Shown here piece by piece: positions 55,658 to 63,958 of a DNA stretch of 64,000 nucleotides. The position numbers and the translations under genes are program-made. Source of the DNA: Rhabditoides inermis (taxonomy: Eukaryota > Nematoda > Chromadorea > Rhabditida > Rhabditidae); the NCBI GenBank assembly GCA_963966185.1, contig CAWZYM010000077.1, forward strand, positions 92,001-156,000. The letters are read 5' to 3'. Under the pieces are notes generated by a model. It was given only the letters and a program-made list of their open reading frames with translations. It did no database searches and was not told the DNA's origin. The stretch's first letter is position 1, and every line of letters starts with the position of its first letter.

Positions 55658-56538
55658 TGGGTGAAGGTGGGCGGAGTCAGAAAGGGCGAGGCCTATTCAT
55701 TCAGGCAATCGACATCTACAATGCCAAAGAGAGAAAAGCTGCGGAAAGCAGAACTGCTAGTGAAGACTCATATGAAACAACTGGATCTCAAAAGGAAGGC
55801 ACTACAGGTACAGAAGGGGAGAGAGAAAAAGAGCAAGAGAGTGAGAGAGAGGGGGAGAAAGAGATAGATAAAGAGAGAGAGAGAGAGAGAGAGAGAGATG
55901 TGGTCGTTTCAGAAAGTGACGGAGAAGCTGCAGTCATTGTCGGATCAGTTCTCTCAGATGAGCCAACGCAAGCAGGAGCTGCAGTCACAGATACTCAACT
56001 GTGAAGTGAAGATGGACAGGGCCGAGAGACTAGTCGTCGAACTCGGTCAGAGTCGCACTCGGCATCCACACTCCCCGTCTTCCAGTCTTCCTCACTCACA
56101 TTCTCGCATTCTCCGCATTTTCTATACACTCTTAACTATCGTTGACAACAAAAATCTGCCTACTTTTAGAATCTGTAAAAGTCGAATGAATCAAGATAAT
56201 TCTTCTCGCAATTTTCCAAACATATTTCCCAGGCGGCGAGAAGGAGAAGTGGGAGGGTAAGATGGAGGCAGAGATAGTCATACAAAAACAACTCAAGACA
56301 GCCGTCCTCTTGGAATACCTCGCTCACGTGCCTACAAAGAAGAGGAAGGTGCGTCCCCCCCGCCCCCTCTTCTCTCATACATCACTCTTGCAGAGCACTA
56401 TGCGTCTGATCCTCCTGAACCTGTACAATGAGTCCGACGACCTGCCTCCCCTATCCGACCAGCAGATTCTGCTCAAAGCGCGACGGCCAGTCGTCATATG
56501 TGACACTCAGAGTATGACAACCCCTTCCAACACTCCAG
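52990..56538. repeat. Right arm of the giant inverted repeat
   Basis: Mirror of the left arm (1 to about 4110). In the dynein portion, coordinates of the two arms sum to 56,539, 56,540 or 56,546 depending on side of two small indels, so no other length change has occurred there. Confidence 0.85.
55872..55898. repeat. (GA)n microsatellite
   Basis: About 27 bp of GA inside intron 1 of the right dynein copy, in a wider purine-rich stretch (55813-55898). It is the mirror of the CT run at 642-674 and 6 bp shorter. Confidence 0.9.
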
Positions 56539-56996
56539 GTTCACATTGTTCTTTCCAGAAGAAGCCATCTCGTTCCTTTCCGGCATTCTTCCCAACAAAA
56601 TCGTCGTGAATTCAGACAGCGAAGAGGTGACGTCACCATTCATACACACCAACAACACTCGATTTCAGTTGAGCAAGAACATTCTGTCTGCGATCGCAGA
56701 TGGATCGACTCTGGTGGTGGAAAACATTGGAGCCACCCTACCTCCACTACTCGTCCATCTACTCAACATGCGGGTCGTGGAAGAGGACGGCAAGATGGTA
56801 TGACGTCACCCAATGACGTCGCAGAATAGTCAATGACGTCATTGCAGCTGGCGATCATTGACGGGGAACAGTACCCGTTCTCGGTCACATTCCGACTCGA
56901 CCTCATATCGGCACTCCCACCGGAGAAGATACCGAGTCTACTCGCACACTCAACCACCCTCATTCATCTACAACACACCAATGAGACGGTGATGAG

Positions 56997-57247
56997 AATT
57001 TCAAAACAAACCTGCTCTTTCAAAAGATGTTTCAGTAACTATAAAAAAAAATCCCAGTGCATTCATACGCATGCATGCATACATATAACATAGTTCGATA
57101 TATTTTTTGTCAGTTGCCTTGCCAGTTGATATCAGGGTACTTTTATTTTTTTTATCAGGGTACTTTTAACTTTTTATAAGTAACTTGATGAATGATTATA
57201 ATGCTTCGCTTTTCATCGATTAGAAAGAGCAGGTTTGTTTTGAAATT
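56997..57247. mobile_element. MITE-like element occupying a dynein intron
   Basis: Perfect 25-bp terminal inverted repeats lie at 56997-57021 (aatttcaaaacaaacctgct…) and 57223-57247, with about 200 bp of AT-rich sequence between them, for 251 bp in total. The predicted intron is 56989-57251, so the element fills nearly all of it, leaving only 8 bp at the donor end and 4 bp at the acceptor end. The interior has a short tandem duplication (atcagggtacttttat, near 57132 and 57158) and no coding capacity. No clear target duplication is visible, so the element class is unassigned. Confidence 0.75.
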
Positions 57248-57323
57248 TCAGTCACACCTTCTCAATGAGCGTATCCCAACAAGCGTTCTCCTTGTACTCT
57301 TCACATGTGACCTCTATGAGTGA

Positions 57324-57695
57324 GCAGCACAAATGCACCACCTGACGTCGCGCGCAGCCCGAATCGCCTGAGGGCAGATAAAGTGAGAGACAGAACTATC
57401 CACTCACTCTCCAAAATGACATTCGCTCCCTGATCGATGGCCGTCTGTAGAAGTGCCAGACGTCGTGCCATAGATGATGTGACGAGAAGAGAGTGAACGG
57501 GATGTAGGGGGTTGAGCGAGAGAGCTGCCACCTTCCTGCAGTTCATACTTGTGATTGATTACTCGTTCTATTCGGCTGAGACTCTGAGAGAAATCATCAT
57601 TAAAACAAACAAGATGAACTATTCTTCTATAGTGTGTTCCTTTTTTTGAGCGACAAAGACAGTTTCTAGACAGCGCATGCAAATGCGCTCATTGT
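57324..57695. other. Non-coding interval apart from the possible exon
   Basis: Outside 57408-57535, I see no splice-bounded open frames, repeats or RNA genes here. Short open frames on both strands lack coding character. Confidence 0.5.
57408..57535 (-). other. Possible internal exon, minus strand, weakly AAA6-like
   Basis: A 128-bp open stretch on the minus strand is bounded by a good acceptor (ctgcag, just above 57535) and a strong donor (gtgagt, 57407-57402). It reads KVAALSLNPLHPVHS, then LLVTSSMARRLALLQTAI and DQGANVILE. The run A-x-DQGANVILE is reminiscent of the dynein AAA6 segment A…GGWVLLQN. If so, it is a dynein piece in the opposite orientation to the neighbouring fragment. I could not extend it to a full gene in either direction. 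It could instead be chance or another gene. Confidence 0.3.
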
Positions 57696-57719
57696 TGTCT
57701 GATAAAATGACGGCGACCG

Positions 57720-58460
57720 GTTTATGGACATCAAAACTGTGCTTATCGATCGATATCAAGCCAACTGTAAAATCAAGTGTAAAATCAAAAATCGGGCTCT
57801 ATGGAGCCTCGGCCTATGTCAACCATGTACTGTCAAAGCCCCATTTCTCTAACTCTATCCATCGCCGAAAAAAGTGTACCTAACTTAAATGATTACGCGC
57901 ATAGTGCTTAATTACAAGAAAACGAAAGTAGATACGGCATTCTAGTTTTCACACATCCCTTTCGAATATGGAACGGTCAATTGTTGTCAAAAGTTGAGCT
58001 CTACATGTCTTTTGGTTATTGTGTTTTGTGTTATGAGCTACTTTGTGAAATCATGTACTTGTGTTAACCGAATTTGCGGCTCGCTAAAAAAAATCAAAAA
58101 TCGGATCTACATCTCTTGCTCTTTCCTCCGCCGAAAAAGTGTAACTAACTGAAAAGCTCTATTAAGATAGAGCTCTGCAACAGGTCTATGAAAAAAGTTA
58201 CAGTGTACAGGTATTAGCGAATATCTTTGGATATGAAATAGTTAGTTTCTGTGAAAATTTGAGTCTCCTCTAATCTCTTTTTGTTTTGTTTCTGAGAATC
58301 ATACAACTGAATGAACTGAAATTGCGGCTCAACGAAATCAAAAATGAAAAATCGGGATCTGTGGAGACTTCGGCACACATGTGATACAACTAGTGTGAAA
58401 AAATCAGATAATTAGCTTTTTCCACCGCCGAAAAAAGTGTACCTAACTGATTTGAGTGCA
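57720..58460. repeat. Diverged tandem repeat, about 280-bp period
   Basis: The motif cgccgaaaaaagtgtaccta recurs in variant form near 57864, 58129 and 58426. The companion motif caaaaatcgg recurs near 57786, 58094 and 58336 (as aaaaatcggg at the last). The intervening sequence is only loosely similar, so the units are old. No open frame runs through the units. This could be a transposon relic or an ancient tandem duplication of non-coding DNA. Confidence 0.55.
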
Positions 58461-58887
58461 TGTAAACAAGAGGTTTACGGTAGTAGTGTATGACCAATGT
58501 CAACTTTGACATGACTATGTATGTAGTGTATGTGGACATGTTAATGGTATGACATATTTCAAATGGAGCAGGTTTTGTACACTATAAAAGAAGTACTAGT
58601 GGTCTGCAACTTTCATCAGATCCAATTGCATAGCGGAAAGCGACCGCGCTAACGCGCAAGTGTGAGAAATTACAGCAAAATGAGACATTTGCATAATATT
58701 CGCATCTTTCGTCTAATATTCCGACCGTCCGAATTTGTCGGTCAGAAAGGGGAACACACTATATTTTTCTATTTTTGTATACCTATGTAGTGCGGAGGCG
58801 CGCGACGCTAGTCGTGAGATAATATTTGAATTGATCTGCTGCACGCTTCACTCGGCTCGAAGCAGTGAAGGAAGTGTCTACGAAGGA
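58461..58887. other. Intergenic stretch without recognisable gene
   Basis: It contains a TATA-like string (ctataaaaga near 58582) and a short imperfect palindrome (ccgaccgtccgaatttgtcgg near 58719). Neither is tied to a gene I can identify, and no credible open frame is present. Confidence 0.4.
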
Positions 58888-58940
58888 AAGAGGTGAGAGA
58901 GAGTGAGAGAGTGAGAGAGAAAGAGAAGAGAGAGAGAGAA

Positions 58941-58978
<38 letters not shown>

Positions 58979-58989
58979 GAGAGAGAGAT
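58888..58989. repeat. GA-rich microsatellite
   Basis: About 100 bp of interrupted GA repeats (gagagaga, gaaagagaag, gatagaga). The low-complexity Ser/Leu or Arg/Glu open frames over it on both strands are artefacts. Confidence 0.9.
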
Positions 58990-59700
58990 CCCCACCCCTC
59001 GTTTTCGTAGTCATCGTCCTCTCCTTGATAGATAGAAGCGTCATGGGCGTCCTTTTTCGAACAGACTCGTTCGGATCAACACAGCTAAAAGAGTACGGTA
59101 CGGTAACCAGAACTGTTTTGAGAGTACAGTTACTAAAATTGAAACCACCTAACCCTCCTTCAGCAAAGACTGTTTCTAGCTAGACTCGTTCGGGACTCGG
59201 CTTCAATTTCCGCATTCTACTTCGAAGTCGAGCTGGAGTATACGGTAGATTACAGTAAGCGGAGAGTACGGTAAAGTACAGTAACCCAGACTATCGTACG
59301 GACACAATGTCTCCCTCCTTGTTGCTGTCTTGACGCGTCGCATACAATCTGTCGTTCCCCTACGGTTGCGACAAATGGTTTTTTTTTGCATTCCCACAGT
59401 ACTCAGAATTTCATCTACAGTAACCCAATTTCATCATAGCGACAAGTGGAGAAATGACCAATCAGAGTTAGCCTTTTCACGAATGACTAAAAAAGACTTA
59501 TTTCATTTGAAATGACAGAAATCACTGTTCCACTTTGTACTTTGTTGTCCTGTTTTGTTACCGTCGTATGTTTCGGGGTTCAGCTACGTTTCACAAACGT
59601 GAAGTATTGGGAAATTCCCTATTTTTTTCACTTATCCCTTTTTAGAGCAGATCAGTTCATAATATCATAATACATCATTTATCAAACACAATTTGATGTA
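58990..59700. other. Intergenic stretch with short tacagta/tacggta motifs
   Basis: Strings of the type tacggta and tacagta recur between about 59093 and 59285 and again near 59415. The 11-mer gactcgttcgg occurs twice (near 59064 and 59182). Open frames of 61-96 codons here show no domain or splice support. The part after 59520 is AT-rich and empty. Confidence 0.5.
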
Positions 59701-59935
59701 TAATGTCGGCTCAATTATGAAAACTAGTACAGGATTGTATCAGTAGATTGTATCAGTAGCAAAATATCAATCCCTAGTCGTCTAGGTAATGTTGTACTTG
59801 GAGGCGGCCTCGTTCACTGCAGTCATCCTGAAATAATCGAGTGTTACTTGTGACCCACAGTACTTGGTGTCTGCGCTACTGACTCACGCGTTGCCGGGAA
59901 ATCCTCTCTCTTCCAGTTCTTGCGCCGACTTTTGC
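59700..59935. repeat. Direct duplication, 3' end of gene A
   Basis: The 3' flank plus last exons of gene A are repeated in the same orientation at about 63745-63958. Shared blocks include acaggattgtatcagtag, ctcgttcac-gcagtcatcctg and gtgtctgcgctactgactca. Confidence 0.85.
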
Positions 59936-61474
59936 TTCGCCCACTTGAGACCGCGCTTCTCTTTCTTCCCTTTTGCTCTCCAGTAGATGAGCGAACCGCG
60001 AGGCGAGTACTGTAATCAACATGGGTACTGTAGGTTCCGAAGACAACTGGATATGTTGCGTACCCGAGGGATGATGCAGCGCGTGTCGCTCGGGTCGAGT
60101 AGTTCATCGAGTGCCGCATCGTAGTGAGCACTGGTCTATAAGGCTCATTGTCGCCGGGAATAACTGAGACAAGCACCTGGCTGGGCTCGCGCGCTTCAAA
60201 CTTGGTACCATGCGCCCGACTGCGCGTCTCCGCCTCGCCATTCCACTCACGCGCCACGCCGACGTTTGCAACCGGAAAATGGAATCACGTGGTGCATACA
60301 GTATACGTAGTGCATACAGTACCTCGGATCGCACACCGCCCTCCGTCTCCTGTGCGTTCAGCTGCTTCCGAGCCACGCCACCGGCGTTCGACTGCTGGAG
60401 CGCCTTCTCGGAGCCGACAGTGTCGCACATATCCTCTACCGGCTCCTTCCCTCCGTGACCAGCCCTCTTGGCCTCCCTGACGATCGTGTCCAGCAGTGTC
60501 TTGTCGGGGAGCAGCGGCACGACGGCAACAGGGGCAGCCCCAGCCACGCAGCACGCCACACTGAGCGGCATCATGAACCTCCCGTACACGTCGTCGTCAT
60601 CGTTGTCGCTGCTCTCCTCCGATCCTGGCACGCTCTCGGCAGGCTGCGCCAGACGCGCACTTAGCTCCAAGATCTGGCATGACTGGTGCCACAGCGTCTG
60701 TTTCAGCACCATGATATCAGTGTTGGCGTGGTAGGGCAGAGTGTCCTGAAATTTGACATGTGAGAGGCAGAGGGAGAGTGCAATGAGGAATGGGAAGAAG
60801 AGACTGACGGGTGGAGCAGACTGGTGGCCGAAGTGGTACAGCTGGATGCACATTCCACAGTGTAGGCGACCGCAGCAGACACGAGAGGTAGCCGACGCTG
60901 CGTGCAGGAGGAGGCACGTGCACGTGCTCCTATCCACCACCACTGCCTGCAACACCAACACCTTTGTACAGTGCATTTGCGACGCTACACATGTACGAAC
61001 AAGGTTGCGAAACTACCACCTGCCAACTATCTACGAAACTACGATTGATTCACAGTGTATTCGCGGCGCTACATACAAGATACAAACTAGTGTATACGCA
61101 TGTGTTCATAGACCAGCTAGCTACGCAGTACCAACAACCGATAACCATGACTGTGAAACTTTTCTTTTGTACCTGAGTCTTGTGGATATCGAAGCCAGGG
61201 GTGTCGAGATGGTTTCGCAGACATCGCGGACAGAACGCGGCTCGACAGTCGTTGCAGAAGTGCGCCGCGTCCGCACAGCATTTGGCGCACTTCGCCAACC
61301 TGCAAACAAGGATTGGTGTTTAGGCGAGGTGTTAAGGCGAGGTGTAAAGATAGAGATAGAGAGAGAGAGATAGAGAGAGGGAGAGAGAGAGAGAGAGGGG
61401 GGAGAAAGAGTCACTCACTTTTCAGAAAGAACGGCGGCGGGCGAGGGAGGGGTGGGCGAATGGGCGAGGCACAT
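59782..61474 (-). CDS. Gene A: B-box-like zinc-finger protein with conserved C-terminal tail
   Basis: Seven exons, all GT-AG and in phase: 61474-61419, 61299-61173, 60946-60809, 60745-60251, 60135-60064, 60009-59888 and 59827-59782, giving about 351 residues. Residues 23-58 fit a B-box zinc finger (C-x2-C-x7-C-x2-C-x4-C-x2-C-x3-H-x8-H). Residues 70-102 form a second Cys/His module (C-x-C, then CCGR-x2-CG-x-C, then YH-x2-H). An acidic patch SEESSDNDDDD lies at 149-159. The tail is basic then mixed, ending MTAVNEAASKYNIT. B-box domains bind zinc and usually mediate protein contacts, as in TRIM proteins; no RING was found before it. The ATG at 61474 is chosen because the first zinc-finger exon opens with TTG after a clear acceptor. 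The exon 4 donor is the least certain; a gtactg at about 60324 is an alternative. The gene diverges from gene B and is its paralog. Function unknown. Confidence 0.7.
61341..61410. repeat. GA/GATA microsatellite in gene A intron 1
   Basis: Purine-rich on the plus strand, thus pyrimidine-rich in the sense of gene A. It precedes the acceptor of exon 2. Gene B has a similar pyrimidine tract in its own intron 1. Confidence 0.85.
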
Positions 61475-61702
61475 CCAGCCACTCCACTGTACAACAAACT
61501 CTAGGAATGATGACAAGGCTTCAGCGAAACGCACGTCATTCTACCAGACGCCGCGCACGTGATTCCAAACAAAACGAGCCATGAACGAATTTTTTGTATA
61601 GAATCGAGACAAAACTACATTTGCGTGCACGTTCCATGTGCGTCTGCTGGGCAACATAAAAACGCGCCGCCGGCGTCAAACCGTCACATTCACGCCGCAT
61701 CT
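61475..61702. promoter_or_regulatory. Shared divergent promoter region of genes A and B
   Basis: The 228 bp between the two predicted start codons must hold both promoters. Visible elements are a palindromic E-box CACGTG at 61556-61561, a CRE-like TGACGTGC on the minus strand near 61531-61538, and a TATA-like cataaaaa near 61655, about 45 bp before the gene B ATG. The assignment rests on gene arrangement; no start site can be read from sequence alone. Confidence 0.45.
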
Positions 61703-63578
61703 ATGAGTACACTGCTGTGTGTGCGGTGTGGGGCTCGTGCAGGCCACACGTGCGATTGCGGCAGTCGCTTTTGCAGCGGCTGTCTTCGAAAGCACCTGGA
61801 CCAGCCGGAGTCCGTTCATCATACAACAAAGGTACTCTCTCTCCCTTTCTCTCTCCCTCCCTCCTCCCTCCTTCCCCTCTCTTCCTCCCTCCCTCCCTTT
61901 CTCTCTCCCTCCCTCCAGTTTCTCTCTCCCTCCTTCCCTCTCTCCCCCCTCTCTCTCCCTCCCTCCCTGTTTCTCTCTCTCTTTTCTTCTCTCTCACTCG
62001 CCTCACCCAACACTGCTTTAGCCGATCGGGCTGGCCCCCGAAGTGTGCACGTGCTTGTTAGATGGAGGAGTCTTCGCTGGAGCGCGCGTGTGCTGTGGGC
62101 GTGTAGTCTGTGGATACTGCGTGGTGCTTTACCACCAGGGACACCCCACCCAGATTCCCGTGAGTACCTCATTCTATCACTTCGCCACCTCATCCTATTC
62201 TTCAATCTATTACCTGTAAATCAAGTCATAGTACCTCAATGTATTCCTCGTTGTCGCTTCGTTTACTTTGCCTTTAATCTTATTTGTATCTTTTTAGAAG
62301 CTCATTGACCGCTTCGCCAAGCTCGACAAGCTCGTGCTTCTACACCTGATGTACGCCTACGAGAAGGAAAAGGAAGACAAGAAGGAGGAGGAGAAGGAGA
62401 AGGAGAAGGAGAAGGAGAAGGAGAAGGAGAAGGAGAAGGAGAAGGAGAAGGAGAAGGAGAAGGACAAGGAGAAGGACAAGGAGAAGGAGAAGGACAAGGA
62501 GAAGGACAAGGAGAAGGACAAGGAGAAGGACAAGGAGAAGGACAAGGAGAAGGACAAGGAGAAGGACAAGGAGAAGGACAAGGAGAAGTACAAGGAGAAG
62601 GACAAGGAGAAGGAGAAGGACAAGGACAAGGACAAGGACAAGGAGAAGGACAAGGAGAAGGACAAGGAGAAGGACAAGGAGAAGGACAAGGATAAGGACA
62701 AGGAGAAGGACAAGGATAAGGACAAGGATAAGGACAAGGAGAAGGACAAGGAGAAGGACAAGGAGAAGGACAAGGAGAAGGACAAGGAGAAGGACGAGGA
62801 GAAGGAGAAGGAGAAGGAGAAGGAGAAGGACAAGGAGAAGGACAAGGAGAAGGACAAGGAGAAGGACAAGGAGAAGGACAAGAAGAAGGACAAGGAGAAG
62901 GACAAGGAGAAGGACAAGGAGAAGGACAAGGAGAAGGACAAGGAGAAGGACAAGGAGAAGGACAAGGAGAAGGACAAGGAGAAGGACAAGGAGAAGGACA
63001 AGGAGGAGGAGAAGGAGAAGGACAAGGAGAAGGACAAGGAGAAGGACAAGGAGAAGGACAAGGAGAAGGACAAGGAGAAGGACAAGGAGAAGGACAAGGA
63101 GAAGGACAAGGAGGAGGAGAAGGAGAAGGAAAATGAGGAGAAAGAGGAGAAGGAAAATGAGGAGAAGGAGGAGAAAGAGGAGAGACAACACACCGAAGAT
63201 GGAGAAATGGAATTGAATTGGGGAATAGAAGAAAGGAAGGAGAAGGAGAAGCTTGAGATGCGCGCGCTGCGAGCCCTGCTGGACAAGGAGGCTGCAACAG
63301 TCCTCGTTCTGAAGAAGGAAAATCAGCGACTGGGCTCACGTCTGCGCATGGCAACGGCAAAGATAGTCGCTGCCGAGCATTTCGGAATGATGAGAACAGT
63401 CAAGGATGAAGAAACGAAGGAAAAGAAGGAAGAGCGGAGGAGAAAGGACAAGAAAAAGAAGGAGAAGAAAGAGAAGAGAAGGAAGGAAAGGAAGGAGGAG
63501 GAGAAGAAGAAGCAAGAGAAAGAGGAGGGGAACACGGAGAGGGCAGAAAAAGTGATGAAGAAAAAGAAGAAGATATGA
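61703..63578 (+). CDS. Gene B: B-box-like zinc-finger protein with Lys/Glu/Asp-repeat domain
   Basis: Three exons, 61703-61831, 62022-62159 and 62298-63578, all phase 0, give 515 residues. Residues 6-40 are a B-box-like finger (CVRC, CDC, C-x2-C, H31, H39/H40), one residue shorter than in gene A. Exon 2 (residues 44-89) matches gene A exon 3 in length (138 bp) and pattern: CTCLL, RVCCGR, CGYC, LYHQGH. Exon 3 opens with [15 protein letters not shown], then about 270 residues (111-384) of KEKD/KEKE repeats. It ends in a mixed helical segment ([20 protein letters not shown]…) and a very basic tail, KKKKKI. Such charged alternating tracts are known as KEKE motifs and tend to form extended helices. 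This repeat is not shared with gene A, so the paralogs have different C-termini. An AATAAA follows the stop by 67 bp. Function unknown; the fold suggests a scaffold or adaptor. Confidence 0.75.
61832..62021 (+). repeat. Pyrimidine-rich intron 1 of gene B
   Basis: Intron from gtactc to cactgctttag, almost entirely TCCC/CTCT-type low complexity (61838-61995). The Ser/Pro-rich and Arg/Glu-rich open frames across it on both strands are compositional artefacts. Confidence 0.85.
62364..63180 (+). repeat. Coding minisatellite (aaggag/aaggac) in gene B
   Basis: About 0.8 kb built from 6-bp units aaggag and aaggac, often alternating as a 12-bp KEKD unit. The period is a multiple of three, so copy-number change preserves frame. 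Long leucine-rich, serine-rich and proline-rich open frames on the opposite strand are shadows of it. Confidence 0.95.
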
Positions 63579-63645
63579 AGCTTACAACTTATAACTTAAC
63601 TTATACGTTATCACTTACAAGTATTACATTCTGTTTACCATATGT

Positions 63646-63651
63646 AATAAA
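63646..63651 (+). terminator. Polyadenylation signal AATAAA for gene B
   Basis: Canonical hexamer 67 bp after the gene B stop codon, in an AT-rich 3' region. It supports the chosen gene orientation and end. Confidence 0.6.
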
Positions 63652-63744
63652 TTTTGAATTGCATCGATAGTAAGCGATTTGCGAATATGTCTATAACTCA
63701 AAAAAAGTAATTTTTATCGCAATCAGTAGAAGACAAAGTAGAAT

Positions 63745-63958
63745 GTCGACTCAATGTACAGGATTGTATCAGTAGCAAAATCAATAGTCGAATCAATAGT
63801 CGCCTAGGTTATGTTGTACATGGAGGCAGCCTCGTTCACAGCAGTCATCCTGAAATAAAGAAATGTTACTCGTGACCAACAGTACTTAGTGTCTGCGCTA
63901 CTGACTCACGCGTTTCCGGGAAATCCTTTCTCTGCCAGTTCTTGCGCCGACTTTTGCT
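63745..63958. repeat. Direct duplication, second copy, truncated by satellite
   Basis: Partner of 59700-59935. Similarity stops at 63958, after cttttgct, where satellite begins. The copies differ by scattered substitutions and small indels in the 3' flank, so the duplication is not very recent. Confidence 0.85.
63804..63958 (-). pseudogene. Gene C: last two exons of a gene A paralog, cut by satellite
   Basis: The final exon 63849-63804 is 46 bp as in gene A and encodes MTAVNEAASMYNIT plus stop. The penultimate exon, visible from about 63958 to 63910, encodes QQKSAQELAEKGFPGN, with E-to-A and R-to-K changes against gene A and a synonymous glycine codon. Splice sites gtgagt and ttatttcag are kept. 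Upstream coding sequence is replaced by satellite, so the copy as seen lacks its zinc fingers. It may be a broken gene, or the rest may lie beyond a satellite insertion outside the window. Confidence 0.7.

Larger units (their letters stand above)
55721..57323 (+). pseudogene. Dynein heavy chain stalk/AAA5 fragment, right copy
   Basis: Phase-compatible exons: 55721-55807, 55913-56045, 56233-56348, 56394-56538, 56559-56797, 56848-56988 and 57252-57323. The first two give the returning helix of the stalk coiled coil. The 2/3 junction creates LGGEKEKW, matching the conserved G-GGEK-RW signature after the stalk. Exon 4 has RRPVVICDTQS, resembling the RWPLMIDPQ segment of AAA5. Exon 5 has a SAIADGSTLVVENIG segment, resembling the AI-G-PVLLENVGE motif. 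Exon 6 (DGEQYPFSVTFRLDL) corresponds to the FRLYLTTKL region. The frame closes at a stop at 57321-57323, so AAA6 and the C-terminal domain are missing, and AAA1-AAA4 are missing upstream, where satellite begins. Just upstream of 55721, QAIDIYN sits one base out of frame. I therefore call it a fragment or pseudogene; the exon structure is well preserved. Confidence 0.65.

Noticed and set aside
58783..59183. Ser/Leu- and Arg/Glu-rich frames near the GA tract
   Set aside because: These are microsatellite translations with no domain or splice support.
59844..60257. 137-codon minus-strand frame as a separate gene
   Set aside because: It crosses introns of gene A in a different frame. The spliced model gives consistent phases, and its last exons are conserved in gene C, while this frame is not.
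60148..60734. Plus-strand frames of 69-110 codons
   Set aside because: Antisense shadows of gene A exon 4.
61701..62205. Open frames of 100-128 codons in the pyrimidine-rich intron, both strands, and the unspliced 249-codon frame from 61559
   Set aside because: Low-complexity intron translations; the spliced gene B model matches its paralog and replaces them.
62302..63360. Long proline-, leucine- and serine-rich minus-strand frames (283-352 codons)
   Set aside because: Shadows of the KEKD coding minisatellite, open only because the repeat period is a multiple of three.
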